The notes below the pieces were generated by a model, which worked only from the letters and a program-made list of their open reading frames with translations, was not told where the DNA came from and did no database searches. A program made the position numbers and the translations under genes. A stretch of 64,000 nucleotides of DNA from Streptomyces ortus (GTDB lineage Bacteria > Actinomycetota > Actinomycetes > Streptomycetales > Streptomycetaceae): the NCBI RefSeq assembly GCF_026341275.1, contig NZ_JAIFZO010000001.1, forward strand, positions 449,910 through 513,909. Direction: 5' to 3'. Of the stretch, positions 27,198 through 35,260 are shown piece after piece; the first letter of the stretch is position 1; the number at the start of each line of letters is the position of its first letter.

Positions 27198-28622
27198 ATG
27201 AACGTCCGCAGTGAGCACGACCTGCTCGGCGACCGTGACGTACCCGCCGAGGCGTACTGGGGGGTCCACTCCCTGCGAGCCAGGGAGAACTTCCCCATCA
27301 CGGGCATGCCGATCTCCGCGTACCCGCACCTGATCGAGGCGCTCGCCGCGGTCAAGGAGGCCGCCGCCCTCGCCAACGAGGAACTCGGCCTGCTGGAGCC
27401 CGTGAAGGCGGGCGCGATCGTCGAGGCCTGCCGGGAGATACGGCGGGGGAAACTGCACGACCAGTTCGTCGTCGACGTCATCCAGGGCGGGGCCGGCACC
27501 TCGACGAACATGAACGCCAACGAGGTGGTCGCCAACCGCGCGCTCGAACTGCTCGGTCACGCCAAGGGCGAGTACGTGTTCCTGCACCCGAACGAGCACG
27601 TCAACCTCGGGCAGTCGACCAACGACGTCTACCCGACGGCCGTCAAGGTCGCCACGGTGTTCGCGGTGCGGGGACTCCTGGACGCGATGTCCGTCCTGGA
27701 GGACGCCTTCGCGGGCAAGGCGGTCGAGTTCCGCGACGTGCTGAAGATGGGGCGTACGCAGCTGCAGGACGCCGTGCCGATGACGCTCGGGCAGGAGTTC
27801 TCGGCGTACGCGGTGATGCTGGACGAGGACCGCAGCCGGCTCGCGGAGGCCGTCGAGCTGGTCCACGAGATCAATCTGGGCGCGACGGCGATCGGGACCG
27901 GGCTCAACGCGCCCCCCGGATACGCGGAGGCGGCCCGCAGGCACCTCGCGGACATCACCGGGCTGCCGCTGGTGACCGCGGCGAACCTGGTCGAGGCGAC
28001 CCAGGACTGCGGGGCGTTCGTCCAGATGTCCGGGGTGCTGAAGCGGATCGCGGTGAAGCTCTCCAAGGTCTGCAACGACCTGCGATTGCTGTCGTCGGGA
28101 CCGCGGGCCGGGCTGAACGAGATCAACCTGCCGCCCGTGCAGGCCGGTTCGAGCATCATGCCCGGCAAGGTGAACCCGGTGATTCCGGAGGTGGTCAACC
28201 AGGTCGCCTTCGAGGTGATCGGCAACGACGTCACCATCACGATGGCGGCGGAGGCCGGGCAGCTCCAGCTGAACGCGTTCGAGCCGATCATCCTGCACTC
28301 CTTGTCCGAGAGCATCACGCATCTGCGTGCGGCCTGTCTGACGCTCGCGGAGCGGTGTGTCGTCGGGATCACCGCGAACACCGAGGCGCTGCGGGCGACG
28401 GTCGAGAACTCGATCGGACTGGTGACCGCGCTCAACCCCCACATCGGCTACTCGGCCGCGACGGACATCGCGCGGGAAGCTCTCGCGACGGGCCGGGGCG
28501 TGGCGGAACTGGTCCTGGAAAAGGGCCTGCTCCCGCCGGACCGCCTGGCGGCGGTGCTGCGACCGGAGGTGCTGGCGGGGCACGCCGCAGGGGCGGCCGG
28601 GAACGACCCGGACCCGCTGTGA
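27198..28622 (+). CDS. aspA: Aspartate ammonia-lyase
   Basis: 474-residue member of the fumarase/aspartase superfamily that deaminates aspartate to fumarate. Conserved blocks: AGTSTNMNANEVVANRALEL, HPNEHVNLGQSTNDVYPT and the flexible-loop signature GSSIMPGKVNP at ~317-327 with the catalytic Ser. ATG 27198 follows GAAAGAAGAA. It is 99 bases behind the asparaginase with no clear terminator between, so it likely belongs to the same operon: Asn to Asp to fumarate. Confidence 0.93.
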   Translation: MNVRSEHDLLGDRDVPAEAYWGVHSLRARENFPITGMPISAYPHLIEALAAVKEAAALANEELGLLEPVKAGAIVEACREIRRGKLHDQFVVDVIQGGAGTSTNMNANEVVANRALELLGHAKGEYVFLHPNEHVNLGQSTNDVYPTAVKVATVFAVRGLLDAMSVLEDAFAGKAVEFRDVLKMGRTQLQDAVPMTLGQEFSAYAVMLDEDRSRLAEAVELVHEINLGATAIGTGLNAPPGYAEAARRHLADITGLPLVTAANLVEATQDCGAFVQMSGVLKRIAVKLSKVCNDLRLLSSGPRAGLNEINLPPVQAGSSIMPGKVNPVIPEVVNQVAFEVIGNDVTITMAAEAGQLQLNAFEPIILHSLSESITHLRAACLTLAERCVVGITANTEALRATVENSIGLVTALNPHIGYSAATDIAREALATGRGVAELVLEKGLLPPDRLAAVLRPEVLAGHAAGAAGNDPDPL

Positions 28623-28699
28623 ACCGGCGGCCGGCCCCGACCGGTCCGGACTCGGTCACGACTCGCGCCCCCGCCCCGCCGGGGCGGCAGAATGTGATC

Positions 28700-29623
28700 A
28701 TGAGTTCGCCGCCGACCTTTCAGCCCGTCCTGGACCGTATCGCCGCCGAGATCGACAAGATGCCGGAGCGCGGCCACCCCGCCGACTACATTCCGGCACT
28801 CGCGGCCTGCGACCCCCGGCGGTTCGGTATGGCCGTGGCCGAGCTGGACGGCACGGTGTACGGCGTCGGGGACTGGCGCCGGCCCTTCTCGACCCAGTCC
28901 CTCACCAAGGTCTTCACCCTCGCCCTGGACCTGGCCCACGAGGCCGACGAGCTCTGGGAACACGTCGGCCGCGAGCCCTCCGGCAACCCGTTCAACTCGC
29001 TCGTCCAGCTGGAGTACGAGAACGGCATCCCCCGCAATCCCTTCATCAACGCGGGCGCGCTCGTCGTCACCGACCGCCTCCACACCCAGACCGGCGAGGC
29101 GGCGGGCACCCTCCTCGACTTCCTGCGCGCGGAGAGCGGCAACGAGAATCTCGCCATCAACGAGGACGTGGCCGCCTCCGAGTCCGCCCACGGCGACCGC
29201 AACGCCGCGCTGGGCCACTTCATGGCGTCCTACGGGAACATCGGCAACCCGGTGCCGGTGCTGCTCGACGAGTACTTCCGGCAGTGCTCCATCGAGGCGT
29301 CCTGCGCCGACCTGGCCCTGGCCACCGGCTTCCTCGCCCGTCACGGCATCCGCGCCGACGGCACCCGCCTGCTGACGATGAGCCAGGCCAAGGAGGTCAA
29401 CGCGGTCATGCTCACCTGCGGCACGTACGACGCGGCGGGCGAGTTCGCCTACCGCGTGGGCCTGCCAGGCAAGAGCGGAGTCGGCGGCGGTGTCATCGCC
29501 GTCGTCCCCGGCCGCTGCACGCTCTGTGTGTGGAGCCCCGGCCTGGACGGACACGGCAACTCGGTGGCGGGAGTCACCGCCCTGGACCGCTTCACCACCA
29601 TCACCGGCCTGTCGGTCTTCTGA
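28700..29623 (+). CDS. glsA: Glutaminase A
   Basis: 307-residue beta-lactamase-like glutaminase hydrolysing glutamine to glutamate and ammonia. The catalytic Ser-x-x-Lys is S67-L-T-K70 in PFSTQSLTKVF; further motifs are NPFINAGALVV, a helical segment around SESAHGDRNAALGHFM, and GKSGVGGGVIAVVPG. ATG 28700 is preceded by GTG 28694, a possible alternative. It follows aspA by 77 bases on the same strand and extends the amide-amino-acid catabolic block. Confidence 0.92.
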   Translation: MSSPPTFQPVLDRIAAEIDKMPERGHPADYIPALAACDPRRFGMAVAELDGTVYGVGDWRRPFSTQSLTKVFTLALDLAHEADELWEHVGREPSGNPFNSLVQLEYENGIPRNPFINAGALVVTDRLHTQTGEAAGTLLDFLRAESGNENLAINEDVAASESAHGDRNAALGHFMASYGNIGNPVPVLLDEYFRQCSIEASCADLALATGFLARHGIRADGTRLLTMSQAKEVNAVMLTCGTYDAAGEFAYRVGLPGKSGVGGGVIAVVPGRCTLCVWSPGLDGHGNSVAGVTALDRFTTITGLSVF

Positions 29624-29701
29624 GCGGTCACCCGCACAGCTACCCGCACAGCCACCCGCCGGGTCACCCGGACAGCCGCCCGGGCTCGGGCCGCCCGTCG
29701 G

Positions 29702-31054
29702 TCAGCGCCGGGCGGTGGAGCGCCGGCCGTGCAGGCGCAGGGCCAGTGCCACGGCACCCGCGCCGAGAAGGGCCGCGCCCGCGAGCGTCCCCGCCGTGGC
29801 CAGTCCGCCGCCGGAGCCGCCGGAGCCGCCGAAACGGTCGGAGCCGCCGGCGGCCGAACCGGCGGGCGTCCCCGGCCCGGCAGCCGGACCTGCCGTCGGA
29901 CCGGGACCGGGCCGTGCCCCGGCCGCCGGACCCGCCGTGGCATGTGACACGGGACGAGGCAGCAGCGAGCCCACCGGATCGACCCGGCCGGTGGCGCCGA
30001 AACCCCAGTCGAGCAGGGAGCGGGCCTCCTCGTACACGGCGAACCGGCCGCCCTCCTGAGGGGCCATCACGGTGACGACGAGGGTGTGCCCGCCCCGGCG
30101 CGCGGCGGCAACGAGCGTGCTGCCCGCCTGGGAGGTGGACCCGTTCTTGATGCCGATGAGCCCCGGATAGGGCGCGACCCCGTCGGCACCGGAGAGCAGC
30201 CGGTTGGTGTTCTGGATCTCGTACGCCCAGCCGTCGCCGGGGAACTTCGCGCGAACGGTGGCGCAGTAGCGGACGAAGTCCGTGTTGCGCAGGCCCGCGC
30301 GTCCGAAGACGGCCAGGTCGTACGCGGACGACACCTGCCCGGGCATGTCGTAGCCGTCGGGCGAGGCGACCCGGGTGTCGCGGGCCCCCAGGGATCGGGC
30401 CTTGGCCTGCATCTGGGCGGCCGTCGCGCGCCAGCCGCCGTTCATCGCGGCGAGTACGTGGACGGCGTCGTTGCCGGAGTTGAGGAAGACGCCCCGCCAC
30501 AGGTCGGACGCCCGGTAGGTACGTCCCGCGCGGACCCCGACCAGGCTGCTGCCGGGGCCGATGCCGGCCAGATCCGCCTCGGTGACGGTGTGCCGGACCG
30601 CCGAGGGCAGCACCGGGAGCACGGTCACCGCGAAGAGCGTCTTCAACGTGGACGCGGGCGGCAGCGCGAGGTGCGCGTTGTGTGCCGCGAGGACGTCGCC
30701 GGTGTCGGCGTCGGCCACCAGCCAGGACCGGGCGGACAGCTCCCGCGGCACGCCGGGCGCTCCAGCCCGGGGCCGGACCTGCGTCCCGGGACGGTCCAGG
30801 GTCGGAAGCGGCGGGGACGACGAGGACGGCGCGGGCGGCGAGGACGAGGCGAGAGGCGCCGCGGGAGGGGGATGGGCGGTGCTCCGCGCGGGCCCGGTGT
30901 GCGCGCCGCCCGAAACGGCACGGGGCCCGGCGACGGTCGGGTGCGCCCCGCCGAGGGCCGCCGCCGCGACCGGTGCCGGCACGAAGGCCAGCGCTCCGAG
31001 GACGCAGAGGGCGGAGCAGGAGACGGCCGTGCGGGCGGGGAGTCCGATGGTCAT
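29702..31054 (-). CDS. D-alanyl-D-alanine carboxypeptidase (low-molecular-weight PBP)
   Basis: 450-residue exported serine peptidase that trims peptidoglycan stem peptides. A signal sequence covers residues 1-33, followed by a Pro/Ser/Ala-rich linker to ~105. The penicillin-binding core has SxxK (S135-TLK138), SGN (193-195) and KNG (303-305, in place of KTG, as often in actinomycete enzymes). After ~380 comes a Gly/Ala/Pro-rich linker, one transmembrane helix and a basic RRSTARR tail, which would anchor it with the catalytic domain outside. It is convergent with the glutaminase gene. Confidence 0.9.
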   Translation of the reverse strand: MTIGLPARTAVSCSALCVLGALAFVPAPVAAAALGGAHPTVAGPRAVSGGAHTGPARSTAHPPPAAPLASSSPPAPSSSSPPLPTLDRPGTQVRPRAGAPGVPRELSARSWLVADADTGDVLAAHNAHLALPPASTLKTLFAVTVLPVLPSAVRHTVTEADLAGIGPGSSLVGVRAGRTYRASDLWRGVFLNSGNDAVHVLAAMNGGWRATAAQMQAKARSLGARDTRVASPDGYDMPGQVSSAYDLAVFGRAGLRNTDFVRYCATVRAKFPGDGWAYEIQNTNRLLSGADGVAPYPGLIGIKNGSTSQAGSTLVAAARRGGHTLVVTVMAPQEGGRFAVYEEARSLLDWGFGATGRVDPVGSLLPRPVSHATAGPAAGARPGPGPTAGPAAGPGTPAGSAAGGSDRFGGSGGSGGGLATAGTLAGAALLGAGAVALALRLHGRRSTARR

Positions 31055-31177
31055 ACCGCAAACGTAGGAACGCGCAGGTCGCGAGGCGAACCGCCTCGGC
31101 CGAACGGGGCTGTCGAACACCCGGATGCCGCAGTGGACGCCGGCGTGCGGCACAGGTACTCGCCGCTGGCCGGCCCT

Positions 31178-32323
31178 TTACTGACTGCCCGGCACCGTCT
31201 GCTGGACCTGCCTGAGGAAGGTCGCGTTGTCCGGGCTCTGCCGCATCCGCTCCAACAGGGTCTCCAGGCCGGCCTGGCCGTCACCGCGGGAGTGCAGGGC
31301 GCGCCGCAGACCTCGTACGGCCGTCAATTCGCCTGCTGGGACGAGGAGTTCCTCGCGGCGGGTGCCGGACGGGGTGATGTCGACGGCGGGGAAGACACGG
31401 CGGGACGCGAGGGTGCGGTCCAGCCGGAGCTCCATGTTGCCGGTGCTCTTGAGCTCCTCGAAGTAGTAGTCGTCGGCGCGGGAGCCGGTCTCCACGAGGG
31501 CCGTGGCGATGATGGTGAGCGAGCCGCCCTCCTCGGCGAGCCGCGCGGCGCCGAAGAGCCGCTTGGGCCCCTGGAGCGAGGCCGCGTCGACACCGCCGCT
31601 GAGGGTGCGGCCACCCGCGGCGGCGGCGTTGTTGTGGGCCCGGCACAGCCGGGTGAGCGAGTCGAGCAGGATGACGACGTCCTGGCCCGCCTCGACGAGC
31701 CGCTTGGCCCGCTCGACGGCCAGCTCGGCCAGCGCGATGTGCTGCTTGGGGCTCTGGTCGAAGGTGGAGGCGAACACCTCGCCGCGGACGGACCGGCGCA
31801 TGTCGGTCACTTCCTCGGGACGCTCGTCCAGGAGCACCACCATCAGATGGGCTTCGGGGTGGTTGCCGGCCACGGCCGCGGCCAGCTGCTGGAGCAGCAC
31901 GGTCTTGCCGGTCCTGGGCGGGGCGACGATCAGGCCGCGCTGGCCCTTGCCGATGGGCGCGACCAGGTCGACGAGGCGGGTGGTCAGACCGCCCGCGGGG
32001 TGTTCGAGCCGCAGCCGCTCGCGCGGGTGCAGCGGGGTCAGGTCACGGAAGTGCGGACGGCCGCGCGCCTCGTCGGCGGGACGGCCGTTGATCCGCCGGA
32101 TCTCGGTGAGGGCGCGCTGCCGGCCGCGCAGTCCTTCGACGCGGTCGCCCTTGCGCAGGCCGTACCGGCGGATCAGGGAGGCGGAGACCTGGAGGTCGGC
32201 TGCTCCGGGGAGCAGGTTCTCGGCGCGCAGGTGGCCCTGCCCGTTGGAGGTGAGGTCGAGTACGCCGGTGGCCTGCTCCTGGTCCGTGACGGGAGTGGGC
32301 GGGCGTTCGAGTGTGGTGGTCAT
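31178..32323 (-). CDS. Short Rho transcription terminator paralogue
   Basis: 381-residue Rho family ATPase. The N-terminal RNA-binding cold-shock-like domain is at ~20-90 (GVLDLTSNGQGHLRAENLLP), Walker A at 134-141 (APPRTGKT), Walker B ending LLDSLTR with Asp221, and the Q/R loop region (AHNNAAAAGGRTLSGGVDAA) is conserved. It lacks the long Arg/Asp/Gly-rich N-terminal insertion of the main actinobacterial Rho, so it is probably a second, accessory Rho. It is monocistronic with an unusual repeat-bearing leader. Confidence 0.88.
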   Translation of the reverse strand: MTTTLERPPTPVTDQEQATGVLDLTSNGQGHLRAENLLPGAADLQVSASLIRRYGLRKGDRVEGLRGRQRALTEIRRINGRPADEARGRPHFRDLTPLHPRERLRLEHPAGGLTTRLVDLVAPIGKGQRGLIVAPPRTGKTVLLQQLAAAVAGNHPEAHLMVVLLDERPEEVTDMRRSVRGEVFASTFDQSPKQHIALAELAVERAKRLVEAGQDVVILLDSLTRLCRAHNNAAAAGGRTLSGGVDAASLQGPKRLFGAARLAEEGGSLTIIATALVETGSRADDYYFEELKSTGNMELRLDRTLASRRVFPAVDITPSGTRREELLVPAGELTAVRGLRRALHSRGDGQAGLETLLERMRQSPDNATFLRQVQQTVPGSQ

Positions 32324-32711
32324 GGTGGGTGTCCTTTCGCGGACGGAGGGAAGTTCTCGGATCGGTCGTGCGGTGGGGGAGGGGGCCGCGGCAGGGGGGT
32401 GACTTCACGCCCTGCACGGCGGAACGCGTCACTTCTCGAACCGCGAACCGCGAACCGCGAATCGCTGACGAACGCGGTACGGAGAGCGGTACGGCGAGAC
32501 ATGCCGCGAAGAAGGTGGTGCGAAGAAGACGCTGCGCGCCGGTCGGAAATCGACGGGCGGACCAGCGGGAGGAGAGGAAATCTGCACCGGCGCCTTGAAG
32601 CAGGCGTACACAAGTGCTGATGGCACTGTAGCACCATCTCGTCCGTCGGTGCCGGAGCGGCCGGATCCCGGGGCGTTGACACAGGTGGTGCCGCGCGCCA
32701 CGGTGGTCGGC
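32324..32711. other. Divergent leader region between the rho paralogue and the monooxygenase
   Basis: 388 bases without a supported gene. It contains a four-fold 7-bp tandem repeat (CGAACCG, 32437-32464) and a pair of GCGGTACGG units at about 32477-32500. The open frame that crosses it in the monooxygenase direction has no homology to that family before position 32712. Confidence 0.5.
32437..32464. repeat. Four-unit 7-bp tandem repeat
   Basis: CGAACCG three times followed by CGAATCG, head to tail, in the divergent region between rho and the flavin monooxygenase. It may be a regulatory iteron or simple slippage product. Confidence 0.8.
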
Positions 32712-33899
32712 ATGGTCGATGCCGGGATCGTCGAACGGATACGGGAACTACGGCCGCTGATCAGGCAGAACGCGCTGCGGGCCGAGCACGACCGGCGGGT
32801 TCCGGACGAAGTCGTCGCCGCGCTGAGCGGCACCGGCGTGTACCGGATGAACGTCCCCGCGCGCTACGGCGGTTACCAGACCCCGCTGCACACCCAGGTC
32901 GACGCCTTCGCCGAGATCGCCCTCGAATGCGCCTCCACGGCATGGGTGACACTCGGTCAGGCGGGGGTCTCGTACATCGCGGCACTCTTTCCCGACGAGG
33001 CACAGGACGACTTCTTCACCGGACCTGCCGGTCCCGATGTCAGGATCGGCGGCACGCTCGTCCCCGGCGCCACGGCGGTGCCGTACGACGGGGGCTATCG
33101 GGTCGACGGCGCCTCGGGCTTCGCGACCGGCTGTCACCACGCGCACTGGCATCTGCTGACGGCCGCGGTCGTCCCCGCCGACGGGCGGCCCGTGGAAGGG
33201 CCGCCGGAGGTGCTGTGGGTCGCGGTGCCGATGTCCGAGCTGGAGATCCTGGACGACTGGGACACCACAGGTCTCGCCGGTACCGGTAGCAACACCGTCG
33301 TGGCCCACGACATTCCCGTCCCCGCGCACCGGGTGCTTCCCCTGGGGCCGATGCTGGCCGGACGGACCCCGTCGAAGACCAACGCGGACGACCCCTTCTA
33401 CCGCATGCCCGTGCTGGCGCTTTTCTGCGCCTGGACGGCGTCGGCGGCGCTGGGTCTGGGCCGGGCGGCGCTGACGGAGTTCGACCAGCGGGTCCACCGG
33501 CGCGGCATCACGTACACCCTTCACCAGCGGCAGCACGAGGCCACCGTCACCCATCTCCAGTTCGCCGAGGCGCAGATGCGGATCTCCGCCGCCGAACTCG
33601 TGGCCGCCCGGCTGACCGGTGAGATCGAGACCAAGGCCCACGACGGCGACTCGTACACGCCGCGGGAGAAGGCCAGGATCCGTGCCGAGTGCGGTTATCT
33701 CACGCGGCTCTGCAAGGAGGCCGTCGAGCTGCTCGCCTCGGCCGCCGGCGCCTCCTCCCTCCAGCGGTCCGTGCCGCTGCAGCGCATCGCCCGGGACGTC
33801 AACGCCCTGACTCTGCACTCCTTCGTCAACCCCGCCACCAACCTGGAGATCTACGGCCGCGTACTCTCGGGCGTCGACCCGGGCACCCCCTTCCTGTGA
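32712..33899 (+). CDS. Flavin-dependent monooxygenase of the acyl-CoA dehydrogenase fold (group D, HsaA/HpaB-like)
   Basis: 395-residue protein with the acyl-CoA dehydrogenase architecture: N-terminal helices (RELRPLIRQNALRAEHDRRV), a middle beta domain (YRVDGASGFATGCHHAHWHL) and a C-terminal helical bundle (CKEAVELLASAAGASSLQRS). The SGF..G..HAHW motif and the lack of the acyl-CoA catalytic Glu pattern point to reduced-flavin hydroxylases such as HsaA rather than dehydrogenases. The reductase partner is not adjacent. ATG 32712 is used; GTGs a few codons upstream are possible. The P450 gene follows at 39 bases, suggesting a two-oxygenase operon. Confidence 0.75.
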   Translation: MVDAGIVERIRELRPLIRQNALRAEHDRRVPDEVVAALSGTGVYRMNVPARYGGYQTPLHTQVDAFAEIALECASTAWVTLGQAGVSYIAALFPDEAQDDFFTGPAGPDVRIGGTLVPGATAVPYDGGYRVDGASGFATGCHHAHWHLLTAAVVPADGRPVEGPPEVLWVAVPMSELEILDDWDTTGLAGTGSNTVVAHDIPVPAHRVLPLGPMLAGRTPSKTNADDPFYRMPVLALFCAWTASAALGLGRAALTEFDQRVHRRGITYTLHQRQHEATVTHLQFAEAQMRISAAELVAARLTGEIETKAHDGDSYTPREKARIRAECGYLTRLCKEAVELLASAAGASSLQRSVPLQRIARDVNALTLHSFVNPATNLEIYGRVLSGVDPGTPFL

Positions 33900-33938
33900 C
33901 GGCCACCGACCGCCGTCGACCGCAGTCAGGAGATCGCG

Positions 33939-35228
33939 TTGGACAGCACGGCAGCCGAATCGCCGAACCGCACGTCAGGACCGGCCGACATGTCCCGCCC
34001 GGCCGGCGCGCCGCACCGGCTCGACCCGGCCGGCGGCTGTCCGCACGCCGACAACGCGCGCCTTCTCGCACACGGCGCCGTGGCGCCGGTCGTCCTGCCC
34101 GGCGGGGTGGACGGCATGGCGGTGCTGGGGCACGAGGCACTGAAGCAGTTCCTCGCGCACCCTCAAGTCGCCAAGAACGCAGACCACTTCACCGCGTTGC
34201 GGGAGGGACGCATCGCCCCCGGCTGGCCCCTCGCGACCTTCGCGACGGTACGCGGGATGACGACCGCGGACGGCGACGACCATCGTCGGCTGCGGTCGCT
34301 GGTCAGCAAGGCGTTCACCGTCCGGCGGGTCGAGGAACTGCGCCCGCGCGTCGAAGAGTTGACGGCAACACTGCTCGACGACCTGGCGCGCGCGGCCCGG
34401 GACGGCGGGGGAGTCGCCGATCTGCGCGCGCACTTCGCGATGCCGCTGCCGATGGGCGTCATCGGTGAACTCCTTGGCGTCGACGCCGAGTTCCGCGACC
34501 GGCTGCACTACCTCTCGAACCAGGTCGTCGCCACCGACACAGGCCCCGAGCAGGCGCTGGCCGCCAACCGGGAACTGATGGCCGTCCTCGGCGCGGTCGT
34601 CGAGGCCAGGACCGAGCGGCCGGGCGACGACCTCACCAGCGCGCTGATCGCCGCCCGCGACGAGGGCGGCGACCGGCTCACCCACGAGGAACTCCTCGGC
34701 ACCCTGGTCCTGATGATCATCGCCGGGCACGAGACCACACTGAACCTGATCACCAACGCCGTACGCGCCCTGTGCGGCCACCGCGACCAGTTGGAACGGG
34801 TCGTACGCGGCGAGGCGAGCTGGGCCGACGCGGTCGAGGAGACCCTGCGCTGGGACGCGCCGGTCAGCTACTTCCCCTTCCGCTACCCGGTCGAAGACCT
34901 GACCGTCGACGGCACCGTCATACCCGGCGGCACCCCCGTCCTCGCCGGCTACTCGGCCGCGGGCCGTGACCGGGCCGCACACGGACCCGACGCCGACCTC
35001 TTCGACGTCACCAGGCCCGCCGGGCCCGGCGCCGTCCGGCATCTGTCCCTCGGCCACGGCGCCCACTACTGCCTGGGCGCCCCACTGGCCCGGATGGAGT
35101 CCGCCATCGCCCTGGAGCGCCTGTTCACGCGCTTTCCCGGCCTCGACCTCGCCGTACCGGAGACGGACCTCTCCCGCGGCGCCAGCTTCGTGGGCAACAG
35201 CGTCCAGGAACTCCCCGTACGGGTGTGA
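33939..35228 (+). CDS. Cytochrome P450
   Basis: 429-residue class I bacterial P450. Motifs in order: I-helix MIIAGHETTLNL with the oxygen-activating Glu/Thr, K-helix EETLRWD, and the heme-binding LSLGHGAHYCLGAPLAR with the axial Cys. TTG 33939 is supported by CAGGAG 8 bases upstream; the next ATG is 18 codons in. The ferredoxin partner is not in the window. It sits just behind the flavin monooxygenase, so both may act on one substrate. Confidence 0.9.
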   Translation: MDSTAAESPNRTSGPADMSRPAGAPHRLDPAGGCPHADNARLLAHGAVAPVVLPGGVDGMAVLGHEALKQFLAHPQVAKNADHFTALREGRIAPGWPLATFATVRGMTTADGDDHRRLRSLVSKAFTVRRVEELRPRVEELTATLLDDLARAARDGGGVADLRAHFAMPLPMGVIGELLGVDAEFRDRLHYLSNQVVATDTGPEQALAANRELMAVLGAVVEARTERPGDDLTSALIAARDEGGDRLTHEELLGTLVLMIIAGHETTLNLITNAVRALCGHRDQLERVVRGEASWADAVEETLRWDAPVSYFPFRYPVEDLTVDGTVIPGGTPVLAGYSAAGRDRAAHGPDADLFDVTRPAGPGAVRHLSLGHGAHYCLGAPLARMESAIALERLFTRFPGLDLAVPETDLSRGASFVGNSVQELPVRV

Positions 35229-35260
35229 CGTCGGCCCGGGCGTGGCCGGTCGGCGCGCCG

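Noticed and set aside
32595..32711. N-terminal extension of the flavin monooxygenase from TTG 32595
   Set aside because: The extra 39 residues have no similarity to the family and the frame there is probably open by chance.
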